Origin: an uncultured Lachnospiraceae bacterium
GTDB lineage: Bacteria > Bacillota > Clostridia > Lachnospirales > Lachnospiraceae
Direction: 5' to 3'
DNA length: 64,000 nt
Assembly: GCA_900549995.1 (NCBI GenBank)
Contig: URQQ01000002.1
Span: forward strand, 1-64,000
The position numbers and the translations under genes are program-made. How positions within the stretch are numbered: the stretch's first letter is position 1; each line of letters begins with the position of its first letter. Below are positions 6,735 through 14,144 of this stretch, piece after piece. A model generated the notes under the pieces. The model had not been told where the DNA came from, did no database searches, and saw nothing but the letters and a program-made list of their open reading frames with translations.

Positions 6735-7951
6735 GTGGAGCCTTGCCAAAGGCCATTCGATAAAAGCCAGTCACTATTAACTATCAGCACGATTCAGAAA
6801 GGGGATGAAAGCCAGAGAACAGACGGAAGATATGCTTACAAATATACCGATACCTTTGGGAAACCGCAGTTCATTTATGCGTGGAAGTTAGTACCCACGG
6901 ACAAAACCCCGGCAGGAAAGCGGGACGATATTTCACTCCGGGAAAAGGAGAAAGAAATCTGCAAAGACCTTGACGACGGGATTGACCCTGTAGGGAAGAA
7001 AATGACAGTATGCCAACTCTACGCAAAACAAATCCGGCACAGAGCCAATGTCCGGCAGGGCACAAGACGGGGACGCGGGCAGCTTATGAGGATTCTGGAA
7101 GAAGATAACCTTGGCGGGTGCAGCATTGAAAACGTCAAGCTGTCCGACGCGAAAGAATGGGCTCTGCGGATGAAAGAAAAAGGCTACTCTTTCCGCACAA
7201 TCAGCAATCACAAGCGCTCTCTGAAAGCCGCATTTTACACGGCCATACAGGACAACTGCATACGGAAAAACCCGTTTGATTTCCAGTTGAATACTGTCCT
7301 GGAAGACGATACGGAGCCCAAGGTTCCCTTATCTCCCGCACAGGAAATGTCGCTCCTGTCCTTTGTGGAGAGTGATTCTGTCTACCAGAAATATTATGAC
7401 GAGATTCTTATCCTGTTAGGTACAGGGCTTCGTATTTCAGAATTTTGCGGGCTGACGGAAACCGACATAGACTTCGGGAACCGGACAATCAACGTAGACC
7501 ACCAGCTTTTAAAAGTTCCGGGAATCGGCTACTGTGTGGAAACGCCGAAAACGAAAAGCGGCGTCCGGCAAATTCCCATGACCGCTAAGGTCTGTGAAGC
7601 GTTCCAGCGGGTGCTGCAAAACCGCGGGCGTGTGACGCCGGTTGAGATTGGCGGCTGCAGCGGCTTCTTGTTCCTTAACAGGAACGGCCTGCCGAAAGTG
7701 GCGTTCCATTATGACAATATGTTCCGCGGCTTGTCAAGAAGTACAATAAGTGCCACGAGGAATCCTTACCGAAAGTGACAACACCGCACACTTTGCGCCA
7801 CACATTCTGCACCAACTTAGCCAATGCCGGGATGAATCCGAAAGCCTTACAGTACATCATGGGGCATTCCAACATTACCATGACATTAGGCTATTACGCC
7901 CATGCCACCTGTGACAGTGCAAGGGCGGAAATGGAGCGGCTGGTGGCATAG
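6735..7951 (+). pseudogene. Tn916-family tyrosine integrase, frameshifted
   Basis: The first frame carries the N-terminal arm-binding region (GDESQRTDGRYAYKY), the SAM-like core-binding domain (KKMTVCQLYAKQ, SDAKEWALRM, KNPFDFQL) and the catalytic Arg in ILLGTGLRISEFCGLT. It runs out after FRGLS. The second frame, from about 7728, gives VKKYNK then TPHTLRHTFCTNLANAGMNPK with the HxxR pair, LQYIMGHSNITMTLGYY with the nucleophilic Tyr, and stops at 7949-7951. Loss of one G in GGCTTG(G)TCAAG explains the shift and separates the catalytic Arg from the HxxR and Tyr residues, so the enzyme should be inactive. The first ~21 residues of the long frame do not resemble the family, so the 5' end is probably also altered. 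Confidence 0.9.
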
Positions 7952-8043
7952 TGACAGAGAGGTTTTACTACTCTTTTACTACGTTTGGCGGCGAAAACAC
8001 AAGGGAATATGAGGGTATATAAGAACATCTTCCGATATGAGAA

Positions 8044-8081
8044 ATGCCGGGAACGCTTGTAGATACAGGCTATACCGGCAT
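8044..8081 (+). terminator. Hairpin downstream of the integrase
   Basis: ATGCCGG/CCGGCAT forms the outer stem and GCTTGT/ACAGGC the inner stem around a 4-base loop. The downstream T content is low (GAGAATTTTTG), so termination would be weak; it may instead belong to the recombination end of the element. Confidence 0.4.
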
Positions 8082-8116
8082 ATGAGAATTTTTGAAAAGA
8101 TAATCAAAAAGTATAT

Positions 8117-8461
8117 TTGAGTTTATTGCTAAATGTGTACTTCTGCAGCTCTTATAATTTTCATGAATGGCTGGATAGGACAACTTTAAATGAGACATGG
8201 GCAATTTCAGAAAATACTGCTGCCAATGGAGACCGTGATATCTCTGCCTATTTTAAGACTCCATTTTTAAGCAAAAATAATTCTAATACTGCCACTATAA
8301 AGAAGAATATATCCGCAATCCCCATAATTTCAGCTCTCCCAAAGGAACTCTGCCTGTTCCTTTTTCTTATAATAACTTTTCTTACTACCTTTGCGGCCTT
8401 ATTTATACTGCTGCCTGATAGATGGACATTAATGAATCAGAAGGTACGTCTGGACAGTTAA
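8117..8461 (+). CDS. Unrecognised ORF, possibly a gene fragment
   Basis: The 114-residue frame lies between the element relic and a good plus-strand terminator. Residues ~70-97 form one hydrophobic segment (ELCLFLFLIITFLTTFAALFILL); the rest is polar and shows no known domain. There is no clear ribosome binding site. The terminator just after its stop suggests that a plus-strand transcript ends here, so this could be the 3' remnant of a gene cut by the element. It may also be non-coding. Confidence 0.2.
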   Translation: MSLLLNVYFCSSYNFHEWLDRTTLNETWAISENTAANGDRDISAYFKTPFLSKNNSNTATIKKNISAIPIISALPKELCLFLFLIITFLTTFAALFILLPDRWTLMNQKVRLDS

Positions 8462-8488
8462 ATCTATTCCTTTTCAAATCATGGATAT

Positions 8489-8525
8489 AAGCCATTTTCA
8501 GAATCAGACAATGGCTTCTTTTTGC
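8489..8525 (+). terminator. Rho-independent terminator
   Basis: AAGCCATT/AATGGCTT stem with a 13-base loop, followed by CTTTTTG. It stands 28 bases after the preceding 114-residue frame. Confidence 0.6.
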
Positions 8526-8603
8526 ATGCAGCCAGGTAACGGGTATAAACCCATACTTATTACTTGAATGAAGCAGCGCAGAAATTGAATTGGAGGAATA
8601 TGA

Positions 8604-8798
8604 TTGAAAAAAAAGATCTATAAATTATTTCTTATATTAATGGTGAGCCTGTCGCTGACTTCAGGTCCCGCAGCCCAAAATGAACTGCGTAAGGTACTTG
8701 AAGCTCTTTCAGGAACAGGTGATGCGCAGATTCATGAACTTGACGAAGAAGAATCTGAAGAACTAAAAAAGAAGAAAGAAACCAAAAAATATTTTTAG
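8604..8798 (+). CDS. Small secreted or membrane-anchored hypothetical protein
   Basis: A TTG start with GGAGG nine bases ahead encodes 64 residues. It has a Lys-rich n-region and a short hydrophobic stretch (LFLILMVSLSLTSG) resembling a signal peptide, then a polar segment with an acidic run (ELDEEESEELKKKK) and a basic end. No family is recognised. It precedes the metallophosphoesterase in the same direction but has a separate promoter between them, so they are probably not co-transcribed from the same start. Confidence 0.45.
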   Translation: MKKKIYKLFLILMVSLSLTSGPAAQNELRKVLEALSGTGDAQIHELDEEESEELKKKKETKKYF

Positions 8799-8870
8799 AA
8801 TTTTCTATATAATGTAAATAGCAGCGGGTGTAACAGCAGCCAGATCAGGATCATATCATTCTCTTTCATC

Positions 8871-8899
8871 TTAACATTTTGCCAATGATCGGTTATAAT
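8871..8899 (+). promoter_or_regulatory. Sigma-A-type promoter for the metallophosphoesterase gene
   Basis: TTAACA and TATAAT are separated by exactly 17 bases, ending 63 bases before the start codon of the following gene. Confidence 0.65.
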
Positions 8900-8962
8900 A
8901 GTCTGAGTGATTCAATCCATATCAACTGGCCTTTATGCCACTACTTCAAAGAGGACAAACCT

Positions 8963-9871
8963 ATGACTAAAAGGAAAAAGAGATTCATCATTCTTGCTTT
9001 CACTGTTCTGGCTGCAGTGATCTATGTAAGTATTTCGCTTTACCTGTCTGCAAACGCACTGACAACGAGCACTTTCAATTATGATTCCGCTAAACTCAGT
9101 GAACCGGTGACTATCACTGCCCTGACTGATATTCACAGTCATCTCTTCGGAGATGCCAACAAACGGCTGATCTCGAAAGTAGAAAAAGAGAAACCAGATC
9201 TGATACTTATTGTCGGTGATGGTATAAATTGGTATGATGAATCTTATGAGCCTCTGCTTACTTTTATCTCCAGAGTCTCACAGATCGCCCCTGTTTATTT
9301 TACTGTAGGAAATCATGAAACAGAATATATGTACAATCACAGCGATGCTGGCGAATTTATCGACGATGTCCGCACTGCCGGGGCCGCGGTAGTTATTGGC
9401 AATTATGTGGACATTACCTGTAAGGGACAGGATTTCCGGATCGGCGGATTCTATGGCAACGCTTATAACACAGATCTTACTTCCACGGAATCTTATCTGG
9501 AATCTGATAATTATAAATTCTTAAAAGATTTTGTAGACACAGATGCATTTAAACTAATGCTCGCGCATGAACCGCAAAGTTTTATTAGGGAGGAAGATAC
9601 CACGAAGTGGGACATTGACCTTGTAGTTTCCGGCCACGAACACGGCGGACAGATCCGGCTGCCATTCATCGGTGCTGTTTACTCCTATCACCCCTTTATG
9701 GGATGGTTTCCAAAATACACAGATGGCACCCATATCATCAACGGAATCCCGGTGATTATCTCAAGGGGCCTTGGAACTTATACAAAAGGAGTCACTGAAG
9801 GCGGCAGCTTTTTCCCAATGATCCCCAGATTTAACAATATCCCTGAAATCTGTGATATTCAAATCTCATAA
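8963..9871 (+). CDS. Membrane-anchored metallophosphoesterase (YkuE/YaeI-like)
   Basis: The 302-residue protein has one N-terminal membrane segment (residues ~8-32) and an extracytoplasmic calcineurin-like phosphoesterase domain. Metal-binding motifs appear in order: LTDIHSHLFG, LIVGDGINW, VGNHETEY, LAHEPQ and VSGHEHGGQIR. The final block IISRGLGTYTKGV with a hydrophobic patch resembles the YkuE/UDP-2,3-diacylglucosamine-type group that acts on lipid-linked phosphate esters. Asp replaces the usual second-motif pattern GDxx[VL]D only in part (GDGINW). The start is placed at the ATG after GAGGACAAACC rather than 28 codons earlier. A strong bidirectional-looking hairpin closes the gene. Confidence 0.85.
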   Translation: MTKRKKRFIILAFTVLAAVIYVSISLYLSANALTTSTFNYDSAKLSEPVTITALTDIHSHLFGDANKRLISKVEKEKPDLILIVGDGINWYDESYEPLLTFISRVSQIAPVYFTVGNHETEYMYNHSDAGEFIDDVRTAGAAVVIGNYVDITCKGQDFRIGGFYGNAYNTDLTSTESYLESDNYKFLKDFVDTDAFKLMLAHEPQSFIREEDTTKWDIDLVVSGHEHGGQIRLPFIGAVYSYHPFMGWFPKYTDGTHIINGIPVIISRGLGTYTKGVTEGGSFFPMIPRFNNIPEICDIQIS

Positions 9872-9876
9872 TATAG

Positions 9877-9912
9877 AACATGCGGACAAGTTCTCCTGCC
9901 CGTCCGCATGTT
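9877..9912. terminator. Terminator between convergent genes
   Basis: Perfect 11-bp stem AACATGCGGAC/GTCCGCATGTT with a 14-base loop, followed by TTTATTC on the plus strand. It separates the metallophosphoesterase from the converging lipoprotein gene, whose stop codon begins at the next base, and may serve both. Confidence 0.75.
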
Positions 9913-11112
9913 TTATTCTTCTGACAGTTTCGTTCCTGTCACCGAAATACTGATCACTTTTTCTGACGCTTTCTCCACAAGTACCAGAACACCATCCTCT
10001 GCCCCTGCTTTTTGCTCAGAATCCAAACTTCCAATAAAATAGCTTCTGCTCAGATCCGTCTCCTCTGTCGTATACTCATACGCTTTCAGCGCCTGCTTTA
10101 AGTCCTGTTCACTGATTCCCAGACCAATTCCCATCGGAAGTTCCGCTTTTGCCGCCCCTGTACTCTCATTCACCGTGAGTCTGGTTACAAAACAACCATC
10201 CAGTTTCGCAGCCTTACTGCTGTAATTTCTGACCGGCACCTGTAGAACCGAACTGCCTTTTGTCAATGTCACCTGACCTGTTCCTTCCCCATAGATTACC
10301 GTCTCCAGTTCACCTGGTGCGATTTCCCATCCGGCATCTAAAAATTGCTGAACCGGTGCCGGAAGATTATAGGTTTCATCATCTAACTTTACCATGGTGC
10401 TTTTCAAATCTTCGTCCAGAACTTCGGGTGCCTGATACTCCTCTACCTCCTCCGGAGTTTCCAGATTCTGCACCATCGTCTCGCTCTCATCACCAGGAAG
10501 GTCCATCACATAATTATGGATATCTATTTTTGCCAGAATCCCATCTTTAAAATATAGAAGGACCTGCTGTGATGCACTATTCTCATATGAATATATCTCG
10601 GCTCCATCTCTGTGATAGATATTTCCGGGAACTCCATATGACTCCCTGACTGCATCTGTATCCGAACTTCCAAGTATGATCTGTCCCGGCAGGGCGATTT
10701 GTTCCTCCTGCCCCTCCTCTGTTGTCTCGGCTGCCAGACCTCCAACTTTGCACTCTGACAACGCTTTCGTATCGATTCCACTGTTGTAGATCTCTGCACG
10801 AAATTTTATATTACCTTTGGAAAAACAGATCTCTGTGTTAATCTCCTGTGGCTTAAGCACTCCTTCCAGCGTACCATCGGGCATATATCCAAGCGCCGTA
10901 AGTTCTTCAATCTCCATCGGGAACTTTAATACATCATCACCAATATGAATGATAAAATCAAACAATGTTTCCTCTTGGTCCGTATCTACCTTCTCTGATT
11001 TCATCCCGGACGCCCCGGCATTCTCCGGCTGTCCAACAGTATATGTCTTCTGACACCCGGATGGTCCCACCAGAAAACAGAATGCTAATAATGCCGCCAG
11101 TATCTTCTTCAT
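9913..11112 (-). CDS. Hypothetical lipoprotein
   Basis: This 399-residue protein starts MKKILAALLAFCFLVGPSGCQK, a typical type II signal peptide with lipobox VGPSGC. The mature part has an acidic beginning and then two regions of similar strand pattern, one around ALPGQIILGSSDTDAVRESYGVPG and one around AELPMGIGLGISEQDLKQAL. Both look like segments where a short linear motif is followed by a small alpha/beta unit, suggesting internal duplication. No named family is recognised, and similar proteins are common in Lachnospiraceae. The start is the ATG after GGAGGAACGC, not the upstream MGFR frame. It is likely surface-exposed and may be co-transcribed with the small gene upstream. Confidence 0.6.
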   Translation of the reverse strand: MKKILAALLAFCFLVGPSGCQKTYTVGQPENAGASGMKSEKVDTDQEETLFDFIIHIGDDVLKFPMEIEELTALGYMPDGTLEGVLKPQEINTEICFSKGNIKFRAEIYNSGIDTKALSECKVGGLAAETTEEGQEEQIALPGQIILGSSDTDAVRESYGVPGNIYHRDGAEIYSYENSASQQVLLYFKDGILAKIDIHNYVMDLPGDESETMVQNLETPEEVEEYQAPEVLDEDLKSTMVKLDDETYNLPAPVQQFLDAGWEIAPGELETVIYGEGTGQVTLTKGSSVLQVPVRNYSSKAAKLDGCFVTRLTVNESTGAAKAELPMGIGLGISEQDLKQALKAYEYTTEETDLSRSYFIGSLDSEQKAGAEDGVLVLVEKASEKVISISVTGTKLSEE

Positions 11113-11180
11113 GCGTTCCTCCATTTTAAACGAAGCTCTAAAGCCCACATTCTCTGCTCCACCAGCCCAGCCTGCCTCTT

Positions 11181-11435
11181 TTATGCTTCCTCATGTTCTC
11201 TGACATAAGAATTCAGCCACTCTACAATCTGGTTCATTCCATCCTCACTGAATTCAAATTCCTGATATTCCTTTTCCTCTTCTGGTGTCGCAGCTGAGCA
11301 GTAAGGCCCTTTCCAGACAGACGCAAGCAGATGGTCATCCTTCTTCTCTATCTTATAGCAGAATATTCCGCTGGATCCTGTGAATGCCGCTTTCTTATAA
11401 AAATTCAGATTCAGCAATATCTCTCTTGTTATCAT
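11181..11435 (-). CDS. Small hypothetical protein (84 residues)
   Basis: A soluble, acidic 84-residue protein, MITREILLNLNFYKKAAFTG..., with a predicted alpha/beta pattern and no signal peptide or recognised domain. AGGAGGCAAC precedes its ATG. It lies between two lipoprotein genes on the same strand, with a 28-base gap upstream, and may belong to the same transcript. The HEEA C-terminus is complete. It may resemble small clostridial proteins of unknown function; I cannot assign one. Confidence 0.55.
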   Translation of the reverse strand: MITREILLNLNFYKKAAFTGSSGIFCYKIEKKDDHLLASVWKGPYCSAATPEEEKEYQEFEFSEDGMNQIVEWLNSYVREHEEA

Positions 11436-11463
11436 TGTTGCCTCCTAATGGTCAAGGATCTTG

Positions 11464-12579
11464 CTACTGTGCATCAAAAGAAGCCTGCCCCGGGTAATTC
11501 ACTGCTATATAGCTCTTCCCGCGATTTATTTTGAGTTCGTTTCCGCTCTCATCATAGAACCTTAAATAAGAAGATTCATTATTAGGATCTTTCTGCCAAT
11601 GTATTTTCTGCACTCCTCCATTTGATACATAATATCCAACTGAATTCTCACCACCTTCCCAATCAATTTGTTTATGTCCCAGTTCATCTCTCACACTGAT
11701 CGATGTTTCCAACACAAATACATTTGTAAATGAAAGCTGTGCTCCAGTACTCCCATCTATCTGGGCATTCTGATTCTGTTGTTTCAGATAAACTTTATTT
11801 ACCGTATCATATGTCATCGTTGCAGTCACTGCGCCAAAATTAATGTGCACATTATCACAATCCGCCCCCGTTGGTTTTACCTGTTCATTGAGACCATTAA
11901 ACTTAAAGGCTGTTCCTTTCTTATCTGCATTTAAATCTGTACGTTTCCCTTCCGCCTGTACAACAGAAGCAAACTGAGTCCCATCAAAATATCCTGTATG
12001 CTCCAGCGCATACCCTGCATTCAAACGCTCTTGGTCTCTACCAAAAAATCCACCTTCATTACGGATTCCATCATACTGATCCATATTCAATGCATCAAGA
12101 TAATCTGAAATACTGTCATCAATCCCCCAATTTACATAAAAAGCATCGAACCCTTGTGAAAATGCCGGGAAATAGTATCGGCAGCTTCTAATTGCACAGA
12201 TCTTCGGTATTGTAGTATAATCTGCAAATAATGCCATAAATCTTGTCTCATCGCCTTCCACAGGAATTTCAAAAATAACATCTGCTTTTCCAACCCCATA
12301 CTGCGGCATTGCAGGAGGAACATTATTCACCATAACCGCAACTGGACGTTTTCCAATCGCACCCTCTGTCAAATCGGCAATCCCCGTTAGAAGATTCTGA
12401 TTCGCAGGCATTTCTTCTTGAGGCTCCTCTTTTTTCTCCGCCTCTTCTTCCTTTTTCTCTTCTACCTTCTTTGGTTCACTGTCAGACTTTTTTACAACTG
12501 CTTTCTTTTTACACCCCGCCATACTTACCCCCAAAGCAAGTATCAGCATAAACACTGCAGCCTTCTTTAAATGTTTCAT
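11464..12579 (-). CDS. DUF3048-containing lipoprotein (YerB-like)
   Basis: The signal peptide MKHLKKAAVFMLILALGVSMAGCKKK has lipobox VSMAGC and is followed by a Lys/Glu-rich tether (about residues 27-60). The DUF3048 region begins with LTGIADL, RPVAVMVNNVPPAMPQYGV, ADVIFEIPVEGDETRFMALF and continues with IRSCRYYFPAFSQGFDAFYVNWG. The C-terminal half (VYLKQQNQNAQIDGSTGAQLSFTNVFV... GKSYIAVNYPG) matches the second, beta-rich DUF3048 domain. YerB-family proteins are membrane-anchored with no proven biochemical activity. GAAAGGGGAAAGATA precedes the chosen ATG, with a TATAAT box about 40 bases further upstream overlapping the end of the terminator T-run. Confidence 0.85.
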   Translation of the reverse strand: MKHLKKAAVFMLILALGVSMAGCKKKAVVKKSDSEPKKVEEKKEEEAEKKEEPQEEMPANQNLLTGIADLTEGAIGKRPVAVMVNNVPPAMPQYGVGKADVIFEIPVEGDETRFMALFADYTTIPKICAIRSCRYYFPAFSQGFDAFYVNWGIDDSISDYLDALNMDQYDGIRNEGGFFGRDQERLNAGYALEHTGYFDGTQFASVVQAEGKRTDLNADKKGTAFKFNGLNEQVKPTGADCDNVHINFGAVTATMTYDTVNKVYLKQQNQNAQIDGSTGAQLSFTNVFVLETSISVRDELGHKQIDWEGGENSVGYYVSNGGVQKIHWQKDPNNESSYLRFYDESGNELKINRGKSYIAVNYPGQASFDAQ

Positions 12580-12636
12580 TATCTTTCCCCTTTCTGCTGA
12601 TTGCTGGTTTTCTTTCTCTATTATAACAGACATAAG

Positions 12637-12664
12637 TAAAAAAAACAGTCCATACATGGACTGT
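12637..12664 (-). terminator. Strong terminator after the GtrA-like gene
   Basis: On the minus strand, ACAGTCCAT-gt-ATGGACTGT is followed by eight T residues, 5 bases after the GtrA-like stop codon. Confidence 0.9.
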
Positions 12665-12668
12665 CTGC

Positions 12669-13052
12669 TTATTTCTCCAGAAATATTTTTCTTGTGATAA
12701 AATTATAAACCATCACGATGGCTGTCGCAATAATCTTAGCCAACATATAGAATATCCCGATTTTCTCGACCGTCAGCCACATGAGGAACTGGTTCAATCC
12801 AAGACCTATGATGCTAAGCACGATAAACACCGCAAACTCCTGTGTCTTATTCCTGTTCTCCCCGACATCAAACACCCATTTCACACTCAGCACATAATTA
12901 TAGATGACCGAAATCGTAAATGAAATGCCGCTCGATACAAGATAATTAATTCCAAATACCTCTGTGAGCAGGATCATGACCCCGTAATCAATTACAAATG
13001 CCGATCCTCCCACAAAGCCAAATTTTATCAGCTGATGTATTAATTTCTTCAT
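12669..13052 (-). CDS. GtrA-family membrane protein
   Basis: The 127-residue protein has four hydrophobic segments and the GtrA pattern: LIKFGFVGGSAFVIDYGVMILL in the first, SGISFTISVIYNYVLSVKWVF in the second, and ATAIVMVYNFITRKIFL at the end. GtrA proteins are thought to move undecaprenyl-phosphate-linked sugars across the membrane for surface-glycan glycosylation. It directly follows a GtrB-type glycosyltransferase with a 9-base gap and shares its transcript. The third partner, a GT-C enzyme that uses the lipid-linked sugar, is not adjacent; the large membrane proteins in the glycan locus are candidates. Confidence 0.85.
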   Translation of the reverse strand: MKKLIHQLIKFGFVGGSAFVIDYGVMILLTEVFGINYLVSSGISFTISVIYNYVLSVKWVFDVGENRNKTQEFAVFIVLSIIGLGLNQFLMWLTVEKIGIFYMLAKIIATAIVMVYNFITRKIFLEK

Positions 13053-13061
13053 AAATACTCG

Positions 13062-13988
13062 TTACTCCTCTTTCCGTTTCATCTGGTTCAATAATATTTC
13101 ATAAAGAAGCCTGTGCTTTTTCACAAGCACTTCCAATATCATTCCGCATACCCACAACAAAACTCCAAGCGCTGCCAGAATGCTGACCACTAAAAGTGTA
13201 GGAAACCGCGGTACAAGCCCTGTTCCAACAAAGTCCGCTGCAACCGGAAGCAAAAATAACAACGCTGCTATCCAGCAGATTCCTGCAGCCAATGAGAAAA
13301 ACGCCAGCGGACGGCATTCTTTAAAAAGTGCTGCTATTGTCAACAGCACCTTCCATCCATCGGAGAATGTATGCAGCTTCGACTCACTCCCCGCCGGCCT
13401 GTTCCGGTAATTCACCGGCACTTCCCTGATCATAAAATTTTTATCCAATGCATGAATCGTCATTTCGGTAGATATTTCAAATCCTTTTGCAAGCACCGGA
13501 TACGACTTCACAAATGGTCTGCTGAAAGCCCGGTAACCTGTCATGATATCTCTGACATTGTTATGGAATAATTTATTAATTAAAAAACGGATCATTTTAT
13601 TGCCTGCATTGTGAAAGGGTCTTTTATTTTCATAAAAATAAGTGGAAGACAGGCGGTCTCCGACTACCATATCAGCACCTTTGTTCAGGACAAAATCTAC
13701 CATCTGCCTTGCGTCCCCGGCCGGATAGGTATCATCCCCATCAATCGTCAGATAACAGTCCGCATCGATGTCACGGAACATACTGCGTATCACATTGCCC
13801 TTCCCCTGCCTGCGCTCATACCTTACAATTGCTCCTGCCTCTCTTGCAATCTCATCCGTATGATCCGTCGAATTATTGTCATACACATAAATTTCCGCTT
13901 CCGGAAGAACATCTTTATAATCTTTAATTACTTTTCCGATGGTCTGACTCTCATTATAGCATGGAATCAATACCGCAATCCTGCTCAT
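13062..13988 (-). CDS. GT2 polyprenyl-phosphate glycosyltransferase (GtrB/DPM1-like)
   Basis: This 308-residue GT-A enzyme has IAVLIPCYNESQTIGKVI at the N-terminus, a DGDD metal-binding motif in CYLTIDGDDTYPAG, and the acceptor-side MTGYRAFSRPFVKSYPV block. Two C-terminal membrane segments lie at about residues 225-285. This layout fits dolichyl/undecaprenyl-phosphate hexose synthases, which load a sugar onto the lipid carrier at the inner membrane face. The downstream GtrA-type gene, one of the family's standard partners, supports this. GGAG lies at good spacing before the ATG. The sugar (glucose, mannose or other) cannot be told from sequence. Confidence 0.88.
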   Translation of the reverse strand: MSRIAVLIPCYNESQTIGKVIKDYKDVLPEAEIYVYDNNSTDHTDEIAREAGAIVRYERRQGKGNVIRSMFRDIDADCYLTIDGDDTYPAGDARQMVDFVLNKGADMVVGDRLSSTYFYENKRPFHNAGNKMIRFLINKLFHNNVRDIMTGYRAFSRPFVKSYPVLAKGFEISTEMTIHALDKNFMIREVPVNYRNRPAGSESKLHTFSDGWKVLLTIAALFKECRPLAFFSLAAGICWIAALLFLLPVAADFVGTGLVPRFPTLLVVSILAALGVLLWVCGMILEVLVKKHRLLYEILLNQMKRKEE

Positions 13989-14076
13989 GATATTGGCAAC
14001 TCCTTATCCTCAGCGCTCTCTTCTGCCATTTCAACATTCTCATTTTACTCCATCCCGGCTTTACATGCAACTAAAT

Positions 14077-14105
14077 AGGACGTAAACTTGTACCGTTTAC
14101 GTCCT
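14077..14105 (-). terminator. Hairpin downstream of the amylosucrase-like gene
   Basis: Perfect 11-bp stem AGGACGTAAAC/GTTTACGTCCT with a 7-base loop, 40 bases after the stop codon on the minus strand. The following tract (ATTTAGTTG) is only weakly T-rich. Confidence 0.6.
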
Positions 14106-14144
14106 GAAATTACTGCCAGATGATACATTGCAGCATTATTGTTT

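Larger units (their letters stand above)
5763..8081 (+). mobile_element. Relic of a Tn916/Tn1549-like integrative element (integrase end)
   Basis: The segment ends in a Tn916-type integrase gene broken by a frameshift. It is preceded by about 1 kb of GC-richer, gene-poor sequence with hairpins and two very short frames that have strong ribosome binding sites. No conjugation, relaxase or cargo genes are present, so most of the element is gone. The exact ends cannot be fixed: the left limit is set at the first ribosome-bound frame whose composition differs from upstream, and the right limit at the hairpin after the integrase. Confidence 0.55.
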
